NCBI RefSeq assembly: GCF_003050965.1
Contig: NZ_QAOU01000003.1
Span: forward strand, 310,001 to 374,000
DNA: 64,000 nucleotides
Origin: Nitrosospira sp. Nsp2
GTDB taxonomy: Bacteria > Pseudomonadota > Gammaproteobacteria > Burkholderiales > Nitrosomonadaceae
Direction: 5' to 3'
Within the stretch, counting starts at the first letter, position 1. Each line of letters opens with the position of its first letter. The notes beneath the pieces are model-generated. The model saw nothing but the letters and a program-made list of their open reading frames with translations, had not been told where the DNA came from and did not search any database. Position numbers and translations under genes: made by a program. Positions 1-12,848 of the stretch are shown piece after piece.

Positions 1-1
1 T

Positions 2-259
2 GGCGGGAAGGTGGTGTATAGCGGGGCAGGATTACGTGGCTACGGAAAGCTGATCATCATTAAGCATAACAATACGTATCTCAGCGCCTATGCCCACAAC
101 AACAAGTTATTGGTGAAGGAGGGTCAAACTGTGGTGAAAGGACAGAAAATTGGTGAGATGGGAAGCACCGATACCGATCTGGTCAAGCTTCATTTCGAAA
201 TCCGGAAGAATGGAAAACCGGTGGACCCGCTGAAGCATCTGCCTGGCATATCCGGATGA
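2..259 (+). CDS. nlpD: NlpD-type M23 peptidase domain protein, C-terminal part (gene starts before the window)
   Basis: The reading frame is open from the first bases and ends at a TGA, so only the last 85 or so residues of a LytM/M23 domain are present. The segment has the SAYAHN and KLHFEIR blocks of the fold. A lysine stands where active M23 enzymes have the first His of the HxH zinc motif, as in E. coli NlpD (RLHFEIR), which is not a hydrolase but activates the amidase AmiC at the division septum. The tail VDPLKHLP also matches NlpD. It lies 13 bases upstream of rpoS, the classical nlpD-rpoS order, and in many proteobacteria the main rpoS promoter lies inside nlpD. Confidence 0.85.
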   Translation, partial: GGKVVYSGAGLRGYGKLIIIKHNNTYLSAYAHNNKLLVKEGQTVVKGQKIGEMGSTDTDLVKLHFEIRKNGKPVDPLKHLPGISG

Positions 260-272
260 GCCAAGGATGATG

Positions 273-1226
273 ATGAATTCCCTCTCTACCGACGAAGAAG
301 AGTCTTTCGACAAGACGGAACCATTGGATGCTGATGAAGCGCTCGACGTTTCAGAAGCTCCTTCCAGCGCTGCAACCGAGCACGCTGGCGATTTCCTACT
401 AACCGACGTGACTCAACTCTATTTCAACGAGATTGGCAATAATGCCCTTTTGACACCGAAGGAAGAGGCAGAGTTAACCCGGCGGGTAAAGCAGGATGAT
501 TTTAATGCCCGGCAGAAGATGATTGAATGCAATCTGCGGCTGGTGGTAAATATCGCCAAGCACTATACCAATCACGGCGTCGCCCTGTTGGACCTGATCG
601 AGGAAGGGAATATGGGGATGATGCACGCATTGGAAAAGTTCGACCCCGAGCGCGGCTTCCGATTTTCGACCTACGCGACATGGTGGATACGCCAGAATAT
701 TGAACGCTGCATCATGAACCAGTCGCGAACCATCCGCCTGCCGGTGCATGTCATCAAGGACCTGAATATTGTTCTACAGGCGGCACGCCACCTCGAAGCC
801 CATACCGGAAAGGACCCCAAGCCGGAGGATGTTGCTCATCTGCTGGGGCGGCCGGTTAAGGACGTGCGGAGGATGTTCTCTTTAAACATGAGTATGATGT
901 CCCTCGACGCGCCGCTTGATGTTGATCCGTTACTTTCCATTGGCGATGCCATTGCCGATGACCGCAGTCCCGGCCCGGACCTCATGATGGAACAGTCCGA
1001 GATTAAAGATCGCGTGCACGAGTGGTTGAACCGGTTGAATGAGAAACAACGCTATATCATCGAAAAGCGCTACGGCCTCAATGGATACGAAATTCAAACG
1101 TTGGAACAGTTGGCCACAAGCCTTGATCTAACTCGTGAGCGCGTGCGCCAGATTCAGCTGGAAGCTTTGCAGACGCTGCGGGCGATATTAAGATGTGAAG
1201 GAGTGTCCAGGGACGGGGTGTTTTAA
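273..1226 (+). CDS. rpoS: RNA polymerase sigma factor RpoS (general stress / stationary phase)
   Basis: A sigma-70 family protein of about 317 residues, the usual size for RpoS. An acidic N-terminus is followed by region 1.2 ([11 protein letters not shown]), region 2 with the -10 recognition helix ([10 protein letters not shown]), region 3, and region 4 with a helix-turn-helix ([10 protein letters not shown]). It directs polymerase to stress and stationary-phase promoters. Three ATG codons lie in tandem at 267, 270 and 273. The AAGG at 263-266 touches the first and is six bases from the third, so 273 is chosen; the frame is open from 267. Position just after nlpD supports the assignment over RpoH or RpoD, which differ in length and N-terminus. 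Confidence 0.95.
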   Translation: MNSLSTDEEESFDKTEPLDADEALDVSEAPSSAATEHAGDFLLTDVTQLYFNEIGNNALLTPKEEAELTRRVKQDDFNARQKMIECNLRLVVNIAKHYTNHGVALLDLIEEGNMGMMHALEKFDPERGFRFSTYATWWIRQNIERCIMNQSRTIRLPVHVIKDLNIVLQAARHLEAHTGKDPKPEDVAHLLGRPVKDVRRMFSLNMSMMSLDAPLDVDPLLSIGDAIADDRSPGPDLMMEQSEIKDRVHEWLNRLNEKQRYIIEKRYGLNGYEIQTLEQLATSLDLTRERVRQIQLEALQTLRAILRCEGVSRDGVF

Positions 1227-1500
1227 GCAATAGTTGCGACAGCCACTTTCCACGCGGTATTTCAACGTCCAGCTCGTGCTATCCGATCAAATCGCCGCAC
1301 ACCCGGGCTCATCAGCTGGGCTAATTCAGCGGTATTGACGATGCGCGATTCGCCGTTGCCTTGATATCCCGCTTGCCGCGCTACCTCTTTACATAACCAA
1401 TCTTATCACATAAAATACTGTGCAAAGTTCGGATGATGTGCAGTATGAATATCCGAATCTTCCCAGTTCATCAACCTTAAGTCCAAGCCGCAATGTTGCG

Positions 1501-1519
1501 GTCAAACATATTATTTGAC
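1501..1519. repeat. Perfect 6-bp inverted repeat before the globin gene
   Basis: GTCAAA and TTTGAC flank a 7-base spacer ten bases before the preferred ATG of the truncated globin. The half-sites face outward relative to the TTGAC-N4-GTCAA arrangement of NnrR/FNR-type sites, so it is not a standard match to those. It could be an operator or chance. Confidence 0.35.
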
Positions 1520-1529
1520 TTCCATCGCT

Positions 1530-1955
1530 ATGTCACAACTCGAGTTTACCGCCCCCGACCCCGATTTATGCACGGAAGAGGAGATTTCCCGTCTTGTTCA
1601 CGCTTTTTATGGCAGGGCCAGGCGCGATCCGTCACTAGGCCCGATCTTTGAGGCGCACGTCACCGATTGGGACGCGCATTTCGTGCAGATGATCAATTTT
1701 TGGTCAATGAAACTGCGTGGAACGAACCGCTTCCGCGGTATGCCCATGCCAAAGCACGTTGCCCTGCCGGCGCTCACGGCTGAATTGTTTGAAACATGGC
1801 TGCGCCTTTTTAGGCAGACTACCAGCGAGATGGGTAACCCAGTGTTGCAATTTAACGCGGATATGCTCGCATTTCATATCGGAACACGGTTGTGGCAAAG
1901 ATATCAGTTGGAGCGCTATCCTGATAGGCAAATGGTCGAACTCTGCGAAACCTAG
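1530..1955 (+). CDS. Group III truncated haemoglobin
   Basis: A globin of about 141 residues. The order FYGRAR (B helix Tyr), INFWSMKLRGTNRFRGMPMP and KHVALPAL (proximal His) is that of class III truncated haemoglobins, which bind O2, NO or peroxide in the cytoplasm; the physiological role in this group is not settled. An in-frame TTG at 1515 would add five residues. ATG 1530 is preferred because MSQLEFTAP resembles family N-termini, but neither has a clear ribosome site. The stop codon overlaps the stop of the convergent DUF2130 gene by four bases, so the two transcripts must overlap at their 3' ends. Confidence 0.85.
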   Translation: MSQLEFTAPDPDLCTEEEISRLVHAFYGRARRDPSLGPIFEAHVTDWDAHFVQMINFWSMKLRGTNRFRGMPMPKHVALPALTAELFETWLRLFRQTTSEMGNPVLQFNADMLAFHIGTRLWQRYQLERYPDRQMVELCET

Positions 1956-3292
1956 TTTTTTTCGTTTGTGTGTGAGAAGGGAAGCGTTCCCAAGACAGGG
2001 TCCCCACCATTTTCTTCGTCTTCGGTCAGGTCCAGGCTTTTTAGTTCGAGCCCTTCTATCTCCTGCAAGGATCTACCCGCGATTCCTTGCAGGTCGCCGT
2101 ACATCCCGACTGTCGCGCTCATGACGCGCATGATCTGTTCTTCCCGTTTGGCCCATTGTTTCATTATCACCTTGCGTTCTTTATCAAGATCGTCCTGCAT
2201 GGTGGTAAACGCTTCGACGATTGCCTCTACCCGCTGACGAAAACGCGGACCTGTAAGGTACTGGTAGATCATCTCTGTTTTCGTTTGCAGGCCTTCGGAC
2301 GATTGCCGGGCGAGCGCGAGCTCCAGCAATGAATGGCGGAGTATGAGTGCGACCGGCAGGGCAGCGCTGGGATGAGTTACCCACACCCCGTCAAGCATTT
2401 CGAAGGTCGCCACCCCCTTTGGTAAAGTCTGAGACACGATGACGGCGATTTCCGCTTTCGCGGCACGTTGATCCTCCCGCAACTTGACTAGCCACATATC
2501 GCTCCAGTTTCTGGTGCGCTTTGTCTCCCATAAAATCGTGCCGCCCGTTTTTCCTCCACCGCCGACAACCCGGTGCAGCACATCTCCACCGAATTCGCCT
2601 TTAGGCACTGGCTGAATCTCATCAAGCGGGAACCTGGAGCGGAGTAAATGCTCAAGCGCCAGTTCCTGAACCTCCCCCTGCAACTGTTGCGAACCCTGCT
2701 CGGCCCTGCGCATCAGTTCTTCGATTTTTTGCTGCATGGATGCGATGGTTTGGTCCTTTTCCATCACCTTGAGCTTGAGCCCATCTTCTGCCTCCTGTTT
2801 AGCCCGGGCACGTACCTCAGTTAGCGCATTATGGACGCGCCGCTCAACCGTGAGTTCCAATTCACGCCTGGCATCATCGAGTTCTCGCTGTTTTCTGGTG
2901 AGATCTGCTTGAATTTTTTGAGCTACGGCAAGTTTTTCGTCGCGGCTTTTAAGAACCTCGTGAAGGTCCGAAATTTCGCGTATTTTATTGTCCAGTTCGC
3001 TTGCATTGAGAAGCTTAGCTTTTCGGGATTCCTCGGCAATAATGCGGCTCCGTTCAGTTGTCAGTTGTGCCGCGACCTGGTTGGTTATCCGATCTTCCAA
3101 TGTGCGCCTGGTCTCCGCAATTTCTCTTTCCTTTTCCCGGATTCCCTGTTCCCGTCGGCCGACCTCCTCGTCTTTCTGCAAAAGCTGCTGTTCGAACTGT
3201 TTGCGGGTAGCGGCGATCAACGGCGCCGCCAAGGATTCGGTAAGCCGGATCGTGGCTTTACAGTGGGGACACGTAATGATGGGTTCCGTCAT
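1952..3292 (-). CDS. DUF2130 coiled-coil protein, possible PD-(D/E)xK-type nuclease
   Basis: 446 residues. The N-terminus carries one CPHC pair that could be half a zinc site. Residues of roughly 30-215 are Glu/Lys/Gln-rich and read as a long coiled coil. The following DUF2130 core contains GEFGGDVLHRV and ILWETKRTRNW. An acidic residue followed at suitable distance by a strand ending in ExK is the signature of the PD-(D/E)xK nuclease fold, so a nuclease role is my inference; no activity is established that I know of. A second helical region and an acidic tail follow. It is convergent with the globin gene and has no evident operon partner. Confidence 0.8.
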   Translation of the reverse strand: MTEPIITCPHCKATIRLTESLAAPLIAATRKQFEQQLLQKDEEVGRREQGIREKEREIAETRRTLEDRITNQVAAQLTTERSRIIAEESRKAKLLNASELDNKIREISDLHEVLKSRDEKLAVAQKIQADLTRKQRELDDARRELELTVERRVHNALTEVRARAKQEAEDGLKLKVMEKDQTIASMQQKIEELMRRAEQGSQQLQGEVQELALEHLLRSRFPLDEIQPVPKGEFGGDVLHRVVGGGGKTGGTILWETKRTRNWSDMWLVKLREDQRAAKAEIAVIVSQTLPKGVATFEMLDGVWVTHPSAALPVALILRHSLLELALARQSSEGLQTKTEMIYQYLTGPRFRQRVEAIVEAFTTMQDDLDKERKVIMKQWAKREEQIMRVMSATVGMYGDLQGIAGRSLQEIEGLELKSLDLTEDEENGGDPVLGTLPFSHTNEKN

Positions 3293-3655
3293 GGTCTGAT
3301 CCTGCGATGAGTATTCCAGATTATGGATGGAGTTGGATCATGGAGCACAGTTCAAACCAGACCGACTGTTGGTAACGCAAGCGTGCTTGGAATGCCGCTG
3401 TCGGTGCCATATATCGAAGCCGGTGTTTTCGGATATACTTGTTCCATGATCTCTGATTGGGTTTTAAATCAAATCAGCATTTATTGTATTAGCAGTCACT
3501 AGCTCATGTCGTTTCCGATTCCGGGAGCTGAAACAGGGCGAGTGCCAGCAAAGCATGGTTATACCCTCATCCCTATCCGATCGTTCTATTTCTTCCTGCA
3601 CATGAATGAATAATTGAACGGGTCAGATTTATTGTCACCACAAAGGAGCGAAACG
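3293..3655. other. Intergenic region between DUF2130 gene and sodB
   Basis: 363 bases between divergent genes. No convincing open frame, tRNA or terminator was seen. Promoters of both neighbours must lie here, but no -35/-10 pair close to consensus stands out; an AT-rich stretch near 3455-3500 is the most promoter-like part. Confidence 0.4.
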
Positions 3656-4267
3656 ATGAGCAATCAAAAGCCTGGAAGTCATATTCTGCCACCTCTGCCT
3701 TATGGAGATGACGCGCTGGATCCTGTTATTTCGGCAAATACGTTGGGATTTCATTATGGCAAGCATCACAAAACATATGTCGACAACCTCAACAAGCTAG
3801 TAGCCGGTACCGATCTCGCGGATTTGTCTCTCGAGGAGGTGATCGCCGCGACGGCCGGTAAGGCGGACAAGGTTGGGGTTTTCAACAATGCGGCGCAGGT
3901 CTGGAATCACACATTCTATTGGAGCAGTCTCTCCCCCAGTGGCGGCGGCGAGCCCCCCGCGGCGCTGAAGCAAAAGATCGAGGCGTCCTTTGACAGCGTT
4001 GACGCGTGCAAAAAAGAGCTGGCCACCGCCGCGACAACTCAGTTCGGTAGCGGCTGGGCATGGCTGGTGAAAGATGGGGACAAGCTCCAGGTAATTAAGA
4101 CCAGCAACGCGGATCTCCCGTTAACGAAAGGGCTGAAGCCGCTGTTGACCATTGACGTCTGGGAACACGCCTACTACCTCGATTATCAGAACCGCCGCCC
4201 GGATTATGTGAATGCCGTGCTGGACAAACTGATTAACTGGGGTTTTGCGGCAGACAATGACCGGTAG
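3656..4267 (+). CDS. sodB: Superoxide dismutase, iron type
   Basis: 203 residues, the normal length for Fe/Mn superoxide dismutase, converting superoxide to peroxide and oxygen in the cytoplasm. Metal ligands are seen as His33 in FHYGKHH, His in WNHTFYW, and Asp and His in [24 protein letters not shown] and [10 protein letters not shown] are typical of the iron form. The frame is open from a TTG at 3614, but a strong AAAGGAG lies eight bases before ATG 3656, which fixes the start there. The gene stands alone upstream of tyrS, with 18 bases between them. Confidence 0.95.
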   Translation: MSNQKPGSHILPPLPYGDDALDPVISANTLGFHYGKHHKTYVDNLNKLVAGTDLADLSLEEVIAATAGKADKVGVFNNAAQVWNHTFYWSSLSPSGGGEPPAALKQKIEASFDSVDACKKELATAATTQFGSGWAWLVKDGDKLQVIKTSNADLPLTKGLKPLLTIDVWEHAYYLDYQNRRPDYVNAVLDKLINWGFAADNDR

Positions 4268-4285
4268 CATGCGCGACTCGCCTCA

Positions 4286-5506
4286 GTGAAGCCCATTACA
4301 GAACAGCTGGAGATCATAAGGCGCGGTTGCAGTGAGCTTTTGCTGGAAGACGAGCTGGAGCGACAGCTGGCTTTAAGCCGCCCCCTCAGAATCAAGGCAG
4401 GATTTGATCCTACCGCGCCCGACCTGCACCTCGGTCACACGGTTCTGCTAAATAAGATGCGCCACTTTCAGGATTTGGGGCACCATGCCCTGTTCCTGAT
4501 TGGCGATTTTACCGGCATGATCGGTGATCCGAGCGGTAAAAATGCGACTCGCCCAGCCCTTTCACGCGAGCAGGTGATCGAGAATGCGAAATCGTACCAG
4601 AACCAGGTCTTTCGCATCCTCAAGCCTGAGCAGACCGAGGTGGTATTCAATTCCACCTGGATGGACAAACTCGGGGCTGCCGACCTGATCAAGCTGGCGG
4701 CCACGCATACGGTTGCACGCATGCTGGAGCGGGACGATTTTGGCAAGCGTTATCGAGGCAACAAGCCCATCGCTATTCACGAATTCCTGTACCCGTTGAT
4801 TCAGGGCTACGACTCCGTGGCCCTGAAAGCCGATATCGAGCTTGGGGGTACCGACCAGAAATTCAATTTGCTCATGGGAAGGGAGTTGCAGAAGCATTTC
4901 AACCAACCGCCGCAATGTGTGATCACCATGCCTTTGCTTGAGGGGCTCGACGGCATCAATAAAATGTCGAAGTCAGCCGGTAACTATATCGGAATTACCG
5001 AAAGTCCCGTTGAGATGTTCGGCAAGCTAATGTCGACATCGGACGATCTGATGTGGCGTTATATCGAGTTGCTTTCATTTGAGCCCATCAGGGTTGTCCA
5101 ACAATGGCAAGGGGAGGTGAAGCAGGGCCGAAACCCTCGTGATATCAAGGTGATATTTGCGCAAGAGATTGTGGCGCGGTTTCACAGCGAACGCGATGCT
5201 GAAGCCGCGCTGGCGGATTTCGAGGCGCGGTTCAAGCGTGGGGCATTACCCGATCACATGCTCGAAAAACTGTTATACGCCGAAAAGGGCGGATTACCGA
5301 TTGCCCAGTTGCTCAAGCAGGCCGGGCTTACAGCCAGCACGACAGAAGCGCTACGCTTGATCGAACAAGGCGGCGTAAAATTGAATGGGGAAAAGGTCTG
5401 CGATAAAACTATCAAATTAAGTAGTGGTCAAACCGTCATCGTACAGGTGGGCAAGCGAAAATTCGCGAAGGTGACCGTCTCCGAACGTCTCCTAAGCGAG
5501 ATATGA
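4286..5506 (+). CDS. tyrS: Tyrosyl-tRNA synthetase
   Basis: 406 residues, class I synthetase of the longer bacterial (TyrZ-like) type; it charges tRNA-Tyr. The ATP-binding HLGH is at residues 48-51 and KMSKS at about 230, separated by the catalytic Rossmann domain. The last 65 or so residues form an S4 RNA-binding domain ([12 protein letters not shown]). The start is a GTG without an obvious ribosome site; an upstream ATG at 4269 is in another frame and stops at once. It is followed by the rRNA operon control region. Confidence 0.96.
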   Translation: MKPITEQLEIIRRGCSELLLEDELERQLALSRPLRIKAGFDPTAPDLHLGHTVLLNKMRHFQDLGHHALFLIGDFTGMIGDPSGKNATRPALSREQVIENAKSYQNQVFRILKPEQTEVVFNSTWMDKLGAADLIKLAATHTVARMLERDDFGKRYRGNKPIAIHEFLYPLIQGYDSVALKADIELGGTDQKFNLLMGRELQKHFNQPPQCVITMPLLEGLDGINKMSKSAGNYIGITESPVEMFGKLMSTSDDLMWRYIELLSFEPIRVVQQWQGEVKQGRNPRDIKVIFAQEIVARFHSERDAEAALADFEARFKRGALPDHMLEKLLYAEKGGLPIAQLLKQAGLTASTTEALRLIEQGGVKLNGEKVCDKTIKLSSGQTVIVQVGKRKFAKVTVSERLLSEI

Positions 5507-5831
5507 ACACGTTGAAGCTAATTTTTCCGGAACGTGTACGATAAGTGGCGCGAAAGAACTGCGCGTTACCCAAAGGTACTGTAGAATGCAACTTATGGAA
5601 GGACGTTGGCTGGCGATTAAAGTATTAAGTTAAATCACAGTCAAGAGAGCAATCGAAGTTGGCGGTCGCGGCGAAACTTTTAAGTCGTGTTACGGTCAAA
5701 ATAGAAACATAGAATAGAAGTTGGCGATCGCCGACGAAGTCGAGTAAGTTTCGTTGGGGTCGAAGCAGTAGGTAGAGTGAAGTTCCCGAAGGCGACGGTC
5801 ACCTGACAGGAAGAAAGAATTACAAAAACTC
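5507..5831. other. Region upstream of the rRNA promoter, with an imperfect direct repeat
   Basis: No gene is seen. An inverted repeat (ACACGTT at 5507-5513, AACGTGT at 5531-5537) directly after tyrS lacks a T-run, so it is a weak terminator candidate. Two related blocks, 5651-5684 and 5713-5748, share GAAGTTGGCG and a following TCGC; the second contains the palindrome GGCGATCGCC. They sit about 85 to 180 bases upstream of the -35 box, where activator sites of rRNA promoters occur, but no protein can be named. Confidence 0.4.
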
Positions 5832-5859
5832 TTGACCGCCCTTCTAGTATCTGTATAAT
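5832..5859 (+). promoter_or_regulatory. rRNA operon promoter
   Basis: TTGACC (-35, 5832-5837) and TATAAT (-10, 5854-5859) are separated by 16 bases. An A/T-rich stretch lies immediately upstream, as for an UP element. Transcription should begin near 5866, about 230 bases before mature 16S. This is the best promoter match noticed in the window. Confidence 0.75.
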
Positions 5860-5899
5860 TCCGCCTTTCCCGTTGTTGGCTTAAGTTGTTTGCCAGCAC

Positions 5900-5910
5900 T
5901 GCTCTTTAAA
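5900..5910 (+). promoter_or_regulatory. boxA antitermination site in the rRNA leader
   Basis: TGCTCTTTAAA matches the bacterial boxA consensus bound by NusB/NusE, which keeps polymerase from terminating inside rRNA operons. It lies about 35 bases after the predicted transcription start, just before the 16S processing stem. Confidence 0.8.
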
Positions 5911-5916
5911 AATTTA

Positions 5917-5945
5917 CAGCCGATAGGTGTGGGCACTTGACCGGG
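5917..5945 (+). repeat. 5' half of the 16S rRNA processing stem
   Basis: CAGCCGATAGG followed by TGTGGGC and CTTGAC is the near-complement of 7645-7673 downstream of 16S. The two arms form the RNase III stalk that encloses the 16S precursor. A separate leader hairpin lies at 6024-6065 (GTTCTGG with CCAGAAC, inner CTCGA with TCGAG). Confidence 0.75.
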
Positions 5946-6097
5946 ACAGCCGGGTAAATTCAACTCTTCGGAGTCGAAAATATCCGGTAATCAAAAGTCG
6001 ATGTGCTCGCACAATGTAACAAGGTTCTGGTTTTTTTCTCGATCACTCGAGATAAGCGCCAGAACTGAATACGTCATGCGAGAGTTTTACCAGTATT

Positions 6098-7636
<1,539 letters not shown>

Positions 7637-7644
7637 GAGATATT

Positions 7645-7673
7645 CCCGTCAAGCGCCCACAACCTATCGGTTG
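7645..7673 (+). repeat. 3' half of the 16S rRNA processing stem
   Basis: CCCGTCAAGCGCCCACAACC with the following TATCGG pairs with 5917-5945 with a few mismatches, closing the 16S precursor stalk before the spacer tRNAs. Confidence 0.75.
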
Positions 7674-7753
7674 TTTATAAAGCAAGGCTAGGGGCTGGGG
7701 AATAGAGGCTGGCGAAGCAAAGAAGCCCATTCATCGCGTCTAGGCTCTGTTCC

Positions 7754-7830
<77 letters not shown>

Positions 7831-7836
7831 GCTAAC

Positions 7837-7912
7837 GGGGGTGTAGCTCAGATGGGAGAGCACCTGCTTTGCAAGCAGGGGGTCATCGGTTCGATCCCGT
7901 TCACCTCCACCA
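7837..7912 (+). tRNA. tRNA-Ala (anticodon TGC)
   Basis: 76 bases with encoded CCA. The acceptor stem is GGGGGTG with CACCTCC (one G-T pair), the anticodon stem CCTGC/GCAGG with loop TTTGCAA, and the T loop GGTTCGATCC. The T stem appears to contain one T-T mismatch. It lies six bases after tRNA-Ile, the usual Ile-Ala spacer pair. Confidence 0.96.
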
Positions 7913-8285
7913 ATTTGGAACGCAGTGATGTAAGAATTTAGAAAATAGAAGTAAACGGAAAGCGTTTACTTCTGGTTTTTAGCCAGCGGCTGTATTTCGG
8001 AAATAAGCGGAAAATATTGGGGGCGTCAAACTCTCAGCATATTCCGTCTGTCACCGACGATCTTTAAAAATTTGGAAGAAGTAAAGTATTCCGTTCTCGA
8101 CGGGATGTAACGATCTTTTGATCAGCTTGCGTCTTCAGAAAATGGAATACCGGGTTAGATTGTATCGATGCATCGCATTTTTAGTCGGATGCGATGCAAG
8201 CAAACACCTGTAACATTAACGGTGTTTGGATGAGGAAACGGCAGTGTTGATAGTTCCGTTTCTGACTCCGAGCCCTTAAGGTTAT
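7913..8285 (+). other. 16S-23S spacer after the tRNAs
   Basis: About 370 bases of transcribed spacer without a gene. It contains a boxA copy at 8060-8070 and, at its end, the 5' arm of the 23S processing stem. A hairpin-like GTAAACG/CGTTTAC pair lies near 7952-7970. Confidence 0.7.
8060..8070 (+). promoter_or_regulatory. Second boxA before 23S rRNA
   Basis: ATCTTTAAAAA followed by TTTGG repeats the core of the leader boxA (TGCTCTTTAAAAATTTA). A boxA between 16S and 23S is usual and reloads the antitermination complex. Confidence 0.65.
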
Positions 8286-8286
8286 A

Positions 8287-8295
<9 letters not shown>
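8275..8295 (+). repeat. 5' arm of the 23S processing stem
   Basis: A 21-base arm, starting CTTAAGGTTATAGG, that is perfectly complementary to 11168-11188. It includes the first bases of mature 23S and is the RNase III stalk of the 23S precursor. Confidence 0.85.
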
Positions 8296-11167
<2,872 letters not shown>

Positions 11168-11177
<10 letters not shown>

Positions 11178-11188
11178 ATAACCTTAAG
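11168..11188 (+). repeat. 3' arm of the 23S processing stem
   Basis: A 21-base arm, beginning GCTTGATCCTATAACC, that is the exact complement of 8275-8295. It closes the 23S precursor. Confidence 0.85.
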
Positions 11189-11297
11189 AAAGTGGTGTTT
11201 GCCAGATACAATCAACCCAATTTACTTCTTCCAGATCGTTGCTTATAACCGAGCGTCGGGCTAATGGTCCGTTTCGGTTGTGGTACGATAAGAGTTA

Positions 11298-11413
11298 CGC
11301 TTGGCGGTCATAGCGCTTTGGACCCACCCCTTCCCATCCCGAACAGGGCCGTGAAACGAAGTCGCGCCGATGATAGTATGCATTCGTATGCGAAAGTAGG
11401 TCACTGCCAGGCA
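11298..11413 (+). rRNA. rrf: 5S ribosomal RNA
   Basis: About 116 bases. Helix I is formed by GCTTGGCGGT and ACTGCCAGGC. Conserved internal blocks CATCCCGAACAG, GTGAAACG and CGCCGATG are present. Ends are set from the closing helix and may be off by one or two bases. Confidence 0.93.
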
Positions 11414-11422
11414 CCTTACAAT

Positions 11423-11458
11423 AAAAAAGCCCCGCTCGTTAGAGTCGGGGCTTTTTTA
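11423..11458 (+). terminator. Intrinsic terminator of the rRNA operon
   Basis: AAAAAAGCCCCG and CGGGGCTTTTTT pair across a short loop that is itself partly paired (CTC/GAG), followed by a T-rich run. A perfect GC-rich stem plus U-tract ten bases after 5S is a strong Rho-independent terminator; the A-run upstream could let it work for the opposite strand as well. Confidence 0.92.
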
Positions 11459-11738
11459 TTGCCTATCGCTCCCGCTACGCTGACCGGGCCTCCCCGGGTT
11501 CGATGAAGGCACCCAGCCCCAAGCTGAGGCTGGTTTGTCGATCGCTCTGCACGTCCCTTGCCAAGGGCGCAGAGCGGATCTTAAAGTACCTCTGAAGAAG
11601 TCCTCTGCGCGGCGCATTGGGGAGTGTGCTTTGTCTGTTCTTGGCGAAGCGATCAGCCATTTACGTCCCGCCTCTCGCGCCTCCCATCCCGCTAAGGCAG
11701 TCGTCTGCCGCGTCTGGCGGATCTGGTCCGGAGGTTCC
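11459..11738. other. Region between the rRNA terminator and cysA, with a strong hairpin
   Basis: About 280 bases between convergent units, no gene seen. CGCTCTGC (11543-11550) and GCAGAGCG (11569-11576) form a perfect stem with an inner CCCTT/AAGGG stem and a three-base loop. It has no T-run in either direction, so a simple terminator is unlikely; a 3'-end structure of the cysA transcript is possible. Confidence 0.5.
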
Positions 11739-12848
11739 CTAGTGTATCTGGCGCGGAAAAAGATCGACGCGGGAGGGTTTTATTAAAACCTGATCCCCGC
11801 GCACCAATTTCAGTTCCCTGAAACGTTCCTTTGTGATTTCAACCTCTATCAACTCCTTCTGTTCGATATCCGTGCCGGCGTCGCGCATCAATTCAAGACG
11901 CACGACGGGGCCGATCGCAAGAACATGGCTTACCTCCGCGGCCAGCCTCAATCCCGTATCTGCCTCGCCGTCTCCCGGGCTGAGGGCGGAAACCCGCTCG
12001 ATTTCAATATCGTGCGGCCTCACGTACGCTATTGCCTCGAGCTCTTCCGCTTCCGTATGCTCAGGCGCATCGATTTCTACTCCTCCAATCCAGGCACGTC
12101 CGCGGTGAAGTCGGCCATGAAACAAATTTACCTTGCCGAGGAATTCGTAAACGAAAGGACTCGCGGGATGTTCATACACTTCATCCGGTGTCCCGATCTG
12201 CTCAATACGCCCTTCATTCATAACCACTACCCTGTCGGCCACTTCGAGCGCCTCTTCCTGGTCATGCGTGACGAACACGCTGGTGATATGCATGTCGTCA
12301 TGCAGCCTTCTTAACCAGGCACGCAGCTCTTTCCGTACCCTAGCATCCAGTGCGCCAAAAGGTTCATCCAGCAATAATACCTTCGGCTCAACGGCCAGGG
12401 CCCGCGCGAGAGCAATCCGTTGACGCTGCCCGCCCGAAAGCTGATGAGGATAGCGATCTGCCAGCCAGTCCAGTTGCACCAGCTTCAGCAACTGATGCAC
12501 GCGTTCGCGAATTTCTACGTCCTTGGGGCGGAATTTCTTGGGACGCACGCGTAGACCGAACGCTACGTTTTCCATTATGGTCATATTCCTGAATAGGGCA
12601 TAGTGCTGGAATACAAAGCCGACTTGCCGCTCGCGCACATGCTGGTCGGTAGCGTCCTCTCCCTGAAACAAGACCTGGCCGGCATCCGCAGTTTCCAGTC
12701 CGGCGATTACGCGCAATAGGGTAGTTTTTCCAGAGCCGGAAGGTCCGAGCAGCGCCAGTAGCTCCCCTGAACGGACCTCGAGGCTAACGTCGCGAAGCGC
12801 AGAAAAACTCCCGAAGTTCTTGGAAAGATTACGCACCTCTATGCTCAT
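11739..12848 (-). CDS. cysA: Sulfate/thiosulfate ABC transporter, ATP-binding protein
   Basis: 369 residues from the preferred start. The ABC ATPase has Walker [10 protein letters not shown] (35-43), signature [11 protein letters not shown], Walker [11 protein letters not shown] and the H-loop [10 protein letters not shown]. The C-terminal third is a TOBE-like regulatory domain ([10 protein letters not shown]). It energises sulfate import through CysT and CysW. The frame is open from 12866, but MSIEV at 12848 is the typical family start and lies eight bases after AAGGA; the gene overlaps the end of cysW, indicating translational coupling. It is the last gene of the sulfate operon. Confidence 0.95.
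   Translation of the reverse strand: MSIEVRNLSKNFGSFSALRDVSLEVRSGELLALLGPSGSGKTTLLRVIAGLETADAGQVLFQGEDATDQHVRERQVGFVFQHYALFRNMTIMENVAFGLRVRPKKFRPKDVEIRERVHQLLKLVQLDWLADRYPHQLSGGQRQRIALARALAVEPKVLLLDEPFGALDARVRKELRAWLRRLHDDMHITSVFVTHDQEEALEVADRVVVMNEGRIEQIGTPDEVYEHPASPFVYEFLGKVNLFHGRLHRGRAWIGGVEIDAPEHTEAEELEAIAYVRPHDIEIERVSALSPGDGEADTGLRLAAEVSHVLAIGPVVRLELMRDAGTDIEQKELIEVEITKERFRELKLVRGDQVLIKPSRVDLFPRQIH

Noticed and set aside
5507-5537. Terminator after tyrS
   Set aside because: The inverted repeat has a 17-base loop and no T-run, so an intrinsic terminator is not supported.
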